Positions 1 through 6,174 of a DNA stretch of 8,895 bases are shown one piece after another (positions within the stretch are counted from its first letter, which is position 1; every line of letters starts with the position of its first letter). This stretch comes from Candidatus Geohydrothermomicrobium daggyaiense. GTDB taxonomy: Bacteria; Actinomycetota; Geothermincolia; Fen-727; JACVIW01. The stretch lies in assembly GCA_015711695.1 (NCBI GenBank), contig JACVIW010000082.1, forward strand, positions 1 to 8,895, written 5' to 3'. The notes below the pieces were generated by a model. That model did no database searches. It was given only the letters and a program-made list of their open reading frames with translations, and was not told the origin of the DNA. The position numbers were made by a program, and so were the translations under genes.

Positions 1-65
1 ATTCCGAACATTCCGGACAGTATCGAGGATGCAAATCCAATCAGTATCGTTGTCAGGACTTTCAT
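1..65 (-). CDS. 5' fragment of a putative TauE/SafE-family membrane transporter
   Basis: Only the first 21 codons lie in the window; the gene runs off the left edge. Reading the minus strand from the ATG at 65 gives MKVLTTILIGFASSILSGMF, then G, with no stop. A hydrophobic helix followed by an S-G-x-x-G-like turn is typical of the first segment of TauE/SafE (sulfite/sulfonate exporter, DUF81) proteins, where a GIGGG motif usually follows immediately. An in-frame TGA lies 24 bases upstream of the ATG, and the only other start in between is a TTG directly before it, so the start is well bounded. No strong Shine-Dalgarno sequence is visible. It is transcribed away from the glycosidase gene. The family call rests on about 20 residues and could be wrong; another polytopic membrane protein is possible. 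Confidence 0.45.
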   Translation of the reverse strand, partial: MKVLTTILIGFASSILSGMFG

Positions 66-285
66 CAAACCACTGCCATTTGTTGCTACTGCTCAAGTTG
101 CTGCAATTTAATATAAACCATATCACCAGTAAAGATTTGTCTTTCACGCCTGTCACGGTGATTCTAAAACTTTGACCTTGTTTGTTCCCTAATGTCAATT
201 ACAGGTATGGATAAAAATCACCGGCTTCACTTTTTTGGTTTGTCTCAGATCCGCTTCTATTGATGACAGTAAAGGAAAAATTTGG

Positions 286-300
286 TGAAAGCGCTTTTCA
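286..300. promoter_or_regulatory. Palindromic operator candidate, LacI/CcpA-like
   Basis: The sequence TGAAAGCGCTTTTCA contains a perfect 10-base palindrome, AAAGCGCTTT (288-297), flanked by TG and CA-type ends with a one-base offset. Palindromes of the form TGAAA-GCGC-TTTCA with a central CG are the usual operator shape for LacI-family sugar regulators and for CcpA cre sites. It lies about 120 bases upstream of the glycosidase start, in the divergent intergenic region, which suits a carbohydrate gene. The regulator itself is not in the window, so this is inference from shape and location. Confidence 0.4.
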
Positions 301-404
301 GAAAGAGTTTAGGGTTTATTACACAATAAGCTTTTAAATACAGATCGACAGCGTGATGTGTTCGGGTGGACGTGTATTAGAATTTTTCTTGTCTTTCAAT
401 AAAA

Positions 405-411
405 AGAGGAG
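405..411 (+). promoter_or_regulatory. Ribosome binding site that decides the GH38 start
   Basis: AGAGGAG ends directly against an in-frame ATG at 412, leaving no spacer, but sits 9 bases before a second in-frame ATG at 421. Complementarity to the 16S tail continues through ATGAT, so the first ATG is best read as part of the Shine-Dalgarno pairing. The ATG at 421 is therefore the preferred start. Confidence 0.7.
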
Positions 412-420
412 ATGATTTCG

Positions 421-3400
421 ATGTTCAATCACCGACCGCTTTTGCCGCTCTTTCGAATAATTTCAACAAGACCTATCAACTACGTTGTTGAATTTTTTCT
501 GAAGCAAGCGGCAAAAAGGTTTTCACACCTTCTCCCCAGAGAGGTTATCGACGGGATTGACAGCCTTTTCTTCCGGGACGCCATAGGTAATATTGACTTC
601 GATGGCGATGGCAGGGAAGACTCTTTCAGGCTCACTATCACCAATCCCTGGTTCGATCAGCGAATAAATGGCATCGAGCTCCACATTGATGGCAGGATGG
701 TACCGCAGGAGAAAATATCGCTCCGCTCGCCAGCGGGAACCATACGCGCGAGTCAGATAGTGGCGCTTGATTTTCCACCGGGCGATGCGTTGGAAATAAT
801 CGCCGAAGGCTTTCCTCTCGCGGACGGTTTTCACCTGTTGGGAATGACGCTGAATATGGAACTGACCTCACAGATAATCCCGATAATCCCTTTAAGCTTG
901 AAAAAGGGAAAAGGTGATTTTGAAATTGTGGCTGATATGCTTGAACCGCAGGTTTCTCTTCCGTTCGAGGGGTTAAAATCCGGGCTCGTTCACTTCATCC
1001 CACACATTCATTACGATGTTGAATGGTTGAGAACAAGGGATGTTTTTGAACAGGTGGGCGCGGGCAATCTACGTGAGGCTTTGAGAATAATGGACATTGA
1101 CCACGAGATGACGTTTGTCATCGATCAGGTTCCACAGCTTGAGCCCTTCAGGACGAGGTTTCCTCAAGATTTTGAAAAAATAGTTGAACACGTCGAAGCC
1201 GGAAGAATAGAACCGGTGAACGGAATGTACTGTGAGCCTGACACAAACCTCATATCGGGTGAGTCTTTAATCAGACAATCAGTCGCCTGGCAGAGGTATT
1301 GTCTATCAAGATTCGGGCGGATATCTTGTACCGGATGGCTGATTGATTCTTTTGGAATGTCTGCCCAGTTGCCTCAGATTTTTTCACTTTCCGGGGTGAA
1401 ATATTTTGCGTTTTCCCGCGCGAAACCCCCTGAAGGTACGCCCACTGAGTTTATATGGGAAGCTCCAGACGGTTCCAGTGTTGTTGCTGTGAATATGCCA
1501 AAGATGTATAGCGTAGGTCATCCCATGCCAACCGAAAGGGAGCGGGCGTTGAGGAAGTTAAGCGTGAGGTACAAATATTTGCGGGATAGATCAACGGGAG
1601 AAAACGTCTTCTTTCCGGCTGGAGTGGATCACGGAAGACCTCAGGAAGCCTACGGTAAGATGATCAGGGCTTGGAACGATGAAGTTTCTAACGTGAGGTT
1701 TACCTTCTCGCTTCCCTCAAGGTTTTTTAAATCACTTGACAGGAAAAAGCTTCCAGTGCTTAAAGGAGAATTTCAGAGGGAACTGTGGGGAACGTACAGT
1801 TCGAGGATAAAGCTCAAACAGCTCAACAGAGCGTGCGAATTCGCACTTCTCGACGCAGGAAAACTGAGTGCGATTTCCTCTCTCCTGGGAGTTGGAGAAT
1901 TCCCCAATGAACTTGAGGCTCTTTGGAAGGCTCTGATGGACAACCATTTTCACGACCAGATTTGCGGTTGTTGCACCGATCCTGTTGCCGAAGGCATGGA
2001 GATCAGGTTCAACGAGGTCTTGAAGGGTTGCGAAGAGATTATGAGGGATCAGGCGATTCGAATAATCAAATCACATCTGAAGAAAGACTGCATAAAAACA
2101 CGCACGGGAGATCCCTTTTCCCTGTGCAGCGGTTATAATTCAGCGGTTGATTCTTTTTCAGGCGCGGTGCGAAAAAGCATGCCGCTTCTCGTTTTCAATC
2201 CTGTGAGCGCCTCGGTGTCAAGGGTTATTGAGTTTGATGTGTTTTTCCCACCAGGATGGCGCTCGTTTAAAGTGTGTGATGGAGTAGAAACTATCCCCTC
2301 GCAGATACTGGATTCCACTAAATACGGGGATGGAAGTCTTAAGAAAGTTCGCGTCGCAATCAAAGCGGAATTTCCGCCGCTCGGTTACAGGCTCCTGGAA
2401 ATTGTATCATCCAATGACGTACCAGCTTTCTCTGACGAGGTAATGGCGGCGGACTTTGAGATACGAAACAGCGAAATTTCAGTTGAACTGAGCGAGAAGA
2501 CGGGGCTTTTGGAGAGCGTAAGACTTGGAGATGGGACCGAGTTGAACCTTCAAGACGGCAATAGGCTAACCCTCGAAAGAGATTTTGGCAATCTCTATGA
2601 AAGCCGGTCGCTGGGCACCTATTTCCTTCATCCGCGTAAGATTTCGGATATTCGTGTGGTCGAGCGTGGACCGCTGAAGGCCAGCATTGAAGTAAGAGGC
2701 AAAGTGGGAAGGTCTCCTTTTATTCAGCGTATCTCTCTTTCTGCCGGCTCTCCGAGAATAGATTTTTTGACGTACATTTATTTTCGCGATCGGTACTCGA
2801 GGCTTAGATGTGTTTTTCCAACTGGACTTGGAAAGGGAAACCTTGTTCATGAGGTACCGTATGCGGTTATCACAAGACCGCGATACGAATTGCCCGCCCA
2901 GAATTTTGTTGACCTGACCTGTGGTGACATAGGAGTAACTCTTATAAACTTCGGGATACCCGGCAATAAAGTGGATGAGGACGGCAGACTTTATCTCACG
3001 CTTTTAAGGAGCACTGACAAAATTTTCTTGTGGGATAGCGGTCCAGGCGGTTTCAGCCTCGGGGATAACATTTTCAGGTATTCTCTCTATCCTCATCGAG
3101 GCGACTGGATAAGCGCGGGCTCTATCTATGAAACATATCTTCACAATAACCCTCCGAGGGCTTTTACCGCTCCTCCAGGGGCATCCTTGGGATCTAGTGG
3201 CATCAAGAGAAGTTTTTTGGAAAGTGATCCCTCCAGGTCTATTGTTGTAGGGTTCGAAAAAGGTCAAATAGGCTATTTTGCAAGAATCTGGGAGTGCGAA
3301 GGCAGAGGGGGATCTCATCGTGTTCTAACTGGTTTTGATTTTGCGACGGCTTATAAGACAAACTTGCTCGAAGATAAGATTGGAGAGATCAGCAGGAATG

Positions 3401-3459
3401 GCTCGGAAATGGCGTTCAATATGAGGCCATTTGAGATAGCTACAGTGGTTTTCGAATGA
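421..3459 (+). CDS. GH38-family alpha-mannosidase, MngB-like, with extra N-terminal domain
   Basis: Predicted zinc-dependent retaining alpha-mannosidase of 1012 residues. Residues below count from the ATG at 421. The catalytic domain begins near 190. H197 and D199 in HIHYDVEW match two zinc ligands, D309 in WLIDSFGMSAQLPQ is the nucleophile and third ligand, and H511 in HFHDQICGCC is the fourth. D403 in GVDHGRP is the likely acid/base, replacing the usual G-D-G-G-G motif. The HD-x-ICGCC, DSFGMS and G-x-D motifs resemble E. coli MngB (mannosylglycerate hydrolase) more than lysosomal-type enzymes. The remainder, about 600-1012, is the beta-rich C-terminal region of the family. Residues of about 45-155 form an added domain resembling DUF6379, with a calcium-loop-like D59-x-D61-x-D63-x-x-x-D67. 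There is no obvious signal peptide, so it is probably cytoplasmic. The fold and mechanism are secure; the natural substrate (mannosylglycerate, mannosyl oligosaccharide or other) is not. It has its own upstream region and is not in the wall operon. Confidence 0.88.
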   Translation: MFNHRPLLPLFRIISTRPINYVVEFFLKQAAKRFSHLLPREVIDGIDSLFFRDAIGNIDFDGDGREDSFRLTITNPWFDQRINGIELHIDGRMVPQEKISLRSPAGTIRASQIVALDFPPGDALEIIAEGFPLADGFHLLGMTLNMELTSQIIPIIPLSLKKGKGDFEIVADMLEPQVSLPFEGLKSGLVHFIPHIHYDVEWLRTRDVFEQVGAGNLREALRIMDIDHEMTFVIDQVPQLEPFRTRFPQDFEKIVEHVEAGRIEPVNGMYCEPDTNLISGESLIRQSVAWQRYCLSRFGRISCTGWLIDSFGMSAQLPQIFSLSGVKYFAFSRAKPPEGTPTEFIWEAPDGSSVVAVNMPKMYSVGHPMPTERERALRKLSVRYKYLRDRSTGENVFFPAGVDHGRPQEAYGKMIRAWNDEVSNVRFTFSLPSRFFKSLDRKKLPVLKGEFQRELWGTYSSRIKLKQLNRACEFALLDAGKLSAISSLLGVGEFPNELEALWKALMDNHFHDQICGCCTDPVAEGMEIRFNEVLKGCEEIMRDQAIRIIKSHLKKDCIKTRTGDPFSLCSGYNSAVDSFSGAVRKSMPLLVFNPVSASVSRVIEFDVFFPPGWRSFKVCDGVETIPSQILDSTKYGDGSLKKVRVAIKAEFPPLGYRLLEIVSSNDVPAFSDEVMAADFEIRNSEISVELSEKTGLLESVRLGDGTELNLQDGNRLTLERDFGNLYESRSLGTYFLHPRKISDIRVVERGPLKASIEVRGKVGRSPFIQRISLSAGSPRIDFLTYIYFRDRYSRLRCVFPTGLGKGNLVHEVPYAVITRPRYELPAQNFVDLTCGDIGVTLINFGIPGNKVDEDGRLYLTLLRSTDKIFLWDSGPGGFSLGDNIFRYSLYPHRGDWISAGSIYETYLHNNPPRAFTAPPGASLGSSGIKRSFLESDPSRSIVVGFEKGQIGYFARIWECEGRGGSHRVLTGFDFATAYKTNLLEDKIGEISRNGSEMAFNMRPFEIATVVFE

Positions 3460-3543
3460 ATTTGAGCCGTAGATTCAAAATGGCCCGGTGCGGCTTTTGT
3501 GTTGAAACGCCTTAAATGTCAATGTTAGGAAGTTCCAGCACTT

Positions 3544-3554
3544 TTCGCAGCGAA
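3544..3554. promoter_or_regulatory. Short perfect dyad upstream of the fhaA promoter
   Basis: TTCGCAGCGAA is a perfect inverted repeat with 5-base arms around a central A. It is centred about 41 bases before the predicted transcription start and abuts the place where a -35 element should be. The -35 hexamer itself is poor, so an activator site is conceivable. As RNA it could also form only a small hairpin. Function is inferred from position alone. Confidence 0.25.
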
Positions 3555-3577
3555 GGATTGTAAAGTGAAAGAGTTTA

Positions 3578-3583
3578 TATAAT
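3578..3583 (+). promoter_or_regulatory. -10 box of a leaderless fhaA promoter
   Basis: A perfect TATAAT ends 6 bases before the A of the fhaA ATG at 3590. With normal spacing (+1 seven positions after the last base of the hexamer) transcription would begin on that A, giving an mRNA with no 5' leader. This agrees with the absence of a Shine-Dalgarno sequence in front of fhaA. The -35 region at 3555-3560 (GGATTG) matches consensus poorly. Confidence 0.55.
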
Positions 3584-3589
3584 TTATGC

Positions 3590-4315
3590 ATGAAAATTTT
3601 AAGGGAATTCGAGAAGAAGCTCGAAGAGGTTTTTGAAGGCGTTTTTCTCCGCGCTTTTAAAAGCGGTGTGCAGCCTGTTGAAATTGGAAAGAAGCTCATC
3701 AGGGAACTGGAGGACCATAAAACGATAGGTGTGTCAAGGATATATGCTCCAAACCGCTATGAAATTGGACTTTCCTCAAAAGATTTCTCTCGTTTTGAAT
3801 CTTTTCAGTCGGTTCTTGCGACGGAGTTTGAAAACCTCCTTATGGCTTACATGAAAGACAAGTCTTACAGTGTGGTTGATAGGCCTGAAGTTTTTTTCAG
3901 AGAGGTTGAACGGCTCAGGGAAGGCGAGTTCTGGATACGCACATGGATTCAAGGGGAACTTCCTCCTGCTCAGCGTAAAAAGAAAAAAGGAAAAATCGAG
4001 GAATCTGAGTCCAAAATATCAACTTTTTCTCTCGAATTACTCGATTCAGGGGAAGTGCCCCCCATGTTTCCGCTTGAGAGTGACGAGATCAAAATTGGAA
4101 GGCTCCAAACCAACGACATTGTCCTTCCGGATCCAAATGTGAGCAGGGTTCACGCAAAAATCGAGAAAAGAAACGAATCATTCTTCATACTTGATCTGAA
4201 CTCAACGAACGGTACTTACTTGAACGAAAAAAGAATCACTGAGGCCAGGCTGAGAGATGGTGACATCATAAGAGTTGGCAGCACGAGATTGCTTTTCCGG
4301 AGGGCACCGGGATGA
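3590..4315 (+). CDS. fhaA: FhaA: DUF3662 plus FHA phosphothreonine-binding protein
   Basis: This 241-residue cytoplasmic adaptor reads phosphothreonine marks made by PknA/PknB-type kinases and links them to peptidoglycan synthesis; in mycobacteria FhaA binds phosphorylated MviN/MurJ. Residues 1-115 are the DUF3662 domain, starting with the typical MKILREFEKKLEEVFEGVF and a VQPVEI motif. A lysine-rich linker follows. The C-terminal FHA domain (about 150-240) has all core motifs: G170-R171, S185-R-V-H188 and N204-S-T-N-G-T209. The mycobacterial protein has a long low-complexity linker and about 527 residues; this one is compact. The start is fixed by the family N-terminus and by an in-frame TGA at 3566 with no other start codon in between. 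No Shine-Dalgarno sequence is present, and a -10 box predicts a leaderless message. Its stop overlaps the fhaB start as ATGA. Confidence 0.92.
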   Translation: MKILREFEKKLEEVFEGVFLRAFKSGVQPVEIGKKLIRELEDHKTIGVSRIYAPNRYEIGLSSKDFSRFESFQSVLATEFENLLMAYMKDKSYSVVDRPEVFFREVERLREGEFWIRTWIQGELPPAQRKKKKGKIEESESKISTFSLELLDSGEVPPMFPLESDEIKIGRLQTNDIVLPDPNVSRVHAKIEKRNESFFILDLNSTNGTYLNEKRITEARLRDGDIIRVGSTRLLFRRAPG

Positions 4316-4749
4316 TACCGGAAATCGCTGTTAGGGGCTTGCAGTACTTTTTCCTTTTCCTTCTCTATCTCTTTGTCATAATCCTTATAAGGGGGATATA
4401 CAGAGACCTCGAATATCAGTATTTCCCGGTTGAGACCAGAAAGAAAAAGAAGAAGGCTCATAAGCCTGAACTGATTGTCATAGCGGCGGATAGAAACATA
4501 GGATCACGTTACCCCGTTGAAAATCAGGTTGTTGTGGGAAGAGGGCCTGGCTGTAGCATTCCCATTGACGATACCTATGCGTCCCAGCAACATGCCCGGA
4601 TATTCAGAGAAGGTGACGGATACTTTATTGAGGATCTCGGTTCAACGAACGGCACTTACGTAAATGGCAGAAAGATTGCATATCCTTTAAGCCTTCGCGC
4701 CGGAGATCGTATCAAAATTGGAAAGACCGTGTTTGAGTTCAGGCCTTAA
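4312..4749 (+). CDS. fhaB: FhaB/FipA: membrane-anchored FHA-domain protein
   Basis: A 145-residue protein with one N-terminal transmembrane helix (about residues 9-26, rich in F, L and I), then a very basic stretch including KKKKKAHK on the presumed cytoplasmic side, then one FHA domain (about 55-145). FHA core residues are present: G76-R77, S91-Q-Q-H94 and G110-S-T-N-G-T115. The orthologue in mycobacteria (Rv0019c, FipA/FhaB) is a kinase substrate that works with FtsZ and FtsQ in division. GGAGGG (4299-4304) lies 7 bases before the ATG, a strong ribosome site inside the fhaA end, and the ATGA overlap suggests translational coupling. Its FHA core is clearly related to that of FhaA next door, consistent with an old duplication. 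Confidence 0.92.
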   Translation: MIPEIAVRGLQYFFLFLLYLFVIILIRGIYRDLEYQYFPVETRKKKKKAHKPELIVIAADRNIGSRYPVENQVVVGRGPGCSIPIDDTYASQQHARIFREGDGYFIEDLGSTNGTYVNGRKIAYPLSLRAGDRIKIGKTVFEFRP

Positions 4750-4762
4750 TACTGTGGTTCTC

Positions 4763-4770
4763 AGGGGGTG
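4763..4770 (+). promoter_or_regulatory. Ribosome binding site of pstP, start in doubt
   Basis: AGGGGGTG matches the AGGAGGTG anti-16S complement with one change. The only nearby canonical start, GTG at 4768, lies inside this sequence and so has no spacer. An in-frame ATT at 4777 lies 8 bases after the G-tract, the same spacing as in neighbouring genes (7 for fhaB, 9 for pbpA, 9 for the GH38 gene). This favours ATT as the real initiator. Confidence 0.5.
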
Positions 4771-6174
4771 TTTTCTATTTTCACTGTAAGGTCCGCATCG
4801 CTATCAGATACTGGGAAGGTGCGGGAAATAAACGAGGACGCCGTTCTCGAATCTGGGAACCTTTACGCGGTGGCTGATGGGATGGGTGGTCACAGGGCAG
4901 GGGAGATAGCAAGTTCGCTCGCGCTTTCGGCTATCCAGCAGTACGTGGAAGATTCAATTGGACTTCTCCCCGGTGATAAACTCATCGAAAAAGCGGTGCA
5001 GAGCGCAAATGCAATCATACATAATAAATCGAAGTCAGATGAAAGCTTTCGTTCTATGGGCACCACCCTGACAGCTCTCTACCGCGAGGGCAACACCGCC
5101 TTTATCGCCCATGTTGGAGATTCGAGGGCTTATCTGTTGAGGAAAGGCAAGCTACGGCGCCTGACCACTGACCATTCTCTGGTTCAAAAACTGATCGACG
5201 AGGGCGATATAACCGAGGAGGAAGCGAGAAAACATCCGCAGAGAAATATCATTCTTCGAGCACTGGGTATTGAACCCCGCGTCGAGGTTGAGATTATATC
5301 TATAAACATAGAGCCTGGTGACAAATTTCTTCTTGCCACTGATGGACTAACTGCTCTCGTTGGAGATGAAGAAATAGAAGAAATCATAAGCAGGGAGCAG
5401 GAACCCGAAAAAGCGGCGCGTTCTCTCGTAAATGAAGCGCTTGCCAGGGGCGGTACGGACAATGTTTCCGTGGTTTTAGTGGAGTTCGGCGCATCAGAGG
5501 GGCGTGTATTCCCGCAGGAGCCAAGTGATACTTCCCTTGAGTATGAAGGACAGGTGGAAGAATGCGCGCGTGACATCGAATCTGGTATCAAACTTCCAGA
5601 GAAAAGGAAATCGCGATTCTTGAAAATACTGGGAGTCCTTGTAATCGCTTTCTTGGTTCTGTTTTCCGCTGGAGGATGGTTTCTCTGGAAAAACTGCTAT
5701 TTTGTGGGGATAAGTGGCAAAAAAGTTGTGATTTTTCAGGGCTTTCCTTTCTGGGGTCTTGCTCGGGAAGACCCAAGGAGGAGCATTGGCGTCGAATTGC
5801 TCAGTATAGAGGACGAAAAAATGCTCAGAAAGGGAGTATCCGTTGAATTGAGCTACACGGAGGCGCTTGAGCGTTTTCGTGAATATGAAGGGAAAGCGAT
5901 TACTATACCTGACGTTATAAATTTGCGCGGTGATAAGGCTTTAAAGAAGATTAAACAGTGTGGCCTCAAGCCGATAATACATCCGTTTTTCTCCCGTTTA
6001 GATCTTAAAAAGACTTTTGTGAAAAAGCAGGAGCCGCGTGCGGGTAGGAAGCTTGGCAGGGGCCGGAGCGTGAAACTTATTCTCGAAATAGAATCACCGG
6101 GAAAAATTGAGCCTCTCATGGTTTTAAGCTACGTTGAATCTTCAGGGGGTGGACAGGATAAAGGCAAGGAATAG
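4768..6174 (+). CDS. pstP: PstP: PP2C-family Ser/Thr phosphatase with a C-terminal PASTA domain
   Basis: Metal-dependent phosphatase expected to reverse PknA/PknB-type phosphorylation of wall and division proteins. Residues count from the GTG at 4768; 468 in total. Residues 5-235 form the PP2C domain with the metal-binding set: D24 in NEDAV, D37-G-M-G-G41, D118 in HVGDSRAY, D192 in ATDG and D231-N in GGTDN. A charged juxtamembrane stretch is followed by a single transmembrane helix (about 285-307). The extracellular part begins with YFVG, similar to actinobacterial PstP, and then has a PASTA domain (about 377-441: IPDV near its start, A..KIKQCGLKP in the middle, EPRAG..LGRGRSVKLIL at the end). 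Ordinary PstP lacks PASTA. The gene starts 18 bases after the fhaB stop. The start is uncertain: GTG 4768 lies within the Shine-Dalgarno sequence, and ATT 4777 has ideal spacing and would give FTVRSASLSDTG as the N-terminus. The 3' end overlaps rodA. Confidence 0.9.
   Translation: MFSIFTVRSASLSDTGKVREINEDAVLESGNLYAVADGMGGHRAGEIASSLALSAIQQYVEDSIGLLPGDKLIEKAVQSANAIIHNKSKSDESFRSMGTTLTALYREGNTAFIAHVGDSRAYLLRKGKLRRLTTDHSLVQKLIDEGDITEEEARKHPQRNIILRALGIEPRVEVEIISINIEPGDKFLLATDGLTALVGDEEIEEIISREQEPEKAARSLVNEALARGGTDNVSVVLVEFGASEGRVFPQEPSDTSLEYEGQVEECARDIESGIKLPEKRKSRFLKILGVLVIAFLVLFSAGGWFLWKNCYFVGISGKKVVIFQGFPFWGLAREDPRRSIGVELLSIEDEKMLRKGVSVELSYTEALERFREYEGKAITIPDVINLRGDKALKKIKQCGLKPIIHPFFSRLDLKKTFVKKQEPRAGRKLGRGRSVKLILEIESPGKIEPLMVLSYVESSGGGQDKGKE
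6144..6151 (+). promoter_or_regulatory. Ribosome binding site of rodA, start in doubt
   Basis: AGGGGGTG is the same octamer as before pstP (identical 9-mer CAGGGGGTG at both junctions). The canonical candidates are GTG at 6149, embedded in the site, and TTG at 6134, upstream of it with no Shine-Dalgarno sequence of its own. ATA at 6158 is in frame and 8 bases from the G-tract, and would begin the protein as (M)KARNREL. Confidence 0.5.

Larger units (their letters stand above)
66..411. other. Divergent intergenic region
   Basis: This stretch of about 345 bases separates the minus-strand transporter start from the plus-strand GH38 gene. I see no convincing open reading frame, tRNA or rRNA in it. 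It holds one clear palindrome (286-300, listed separately) and AT-rich tracts that could carry promoters for both directions, but no well-spaced -35/-10 pair stands out. The last bases contain the ribosome binding site of the glycosidase. Confidence 0.6.
3460..3589. other. Intergenic region before the wall/signalling operon
   Basis: These 130 bases separate the GH38 stop from fhaA. They contain a short dyad (3544-3554) and a TATAAT box (3578-3583) but no credible gene and no strong rho-independent terminator. The change from an isolated enzyme gene to a tightly packed gene set, with a promoter-like element at the end, marks this as a transcription-unit boundary. Confidence 0.6.

Noticed and set aside
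193..198. TTGACA on the minus strand as a -35 element for the divergent transporter gene
   Set aside because: At 16-18 base spacing the -10 position reads TCAAAG or similar, far from TATAAT; no reliable promoter can be built.
412..420. ATG at 412 as start of the GH38 gene
   Set aside because: It touches the AGAGGAG ribosome site with no spacer; the ATG at 421 has a 9-base spacer. The difference is only three residues.
3004..3318. Minus-strand open frame opposite the 3' part of the GH38 gene
   Set aside because: Shadow of a strong coding region; no ribosome site or family pattern.
3487..3505. Possible rho-independent terminator after the GH38 gene (GCC...GGC followed by TTTTGTGTT)
   Set aside because: The stem is only about 3-4 base pairs and the T-tract is interrupted; too weak to call.
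3586..3588. ATG at 3586 as an alternative start before fhaA
   Set aside because: It is out of frame with the FHA protein, and its reading does not give the DUF3662 N-terminus.
5184..5591. Long minus-strand open frame opposite pstP
   Set aside because: It lies fully inside the well-supported PP2C gene, has serine/arginine-rich shadow composition and no recognisable domain.
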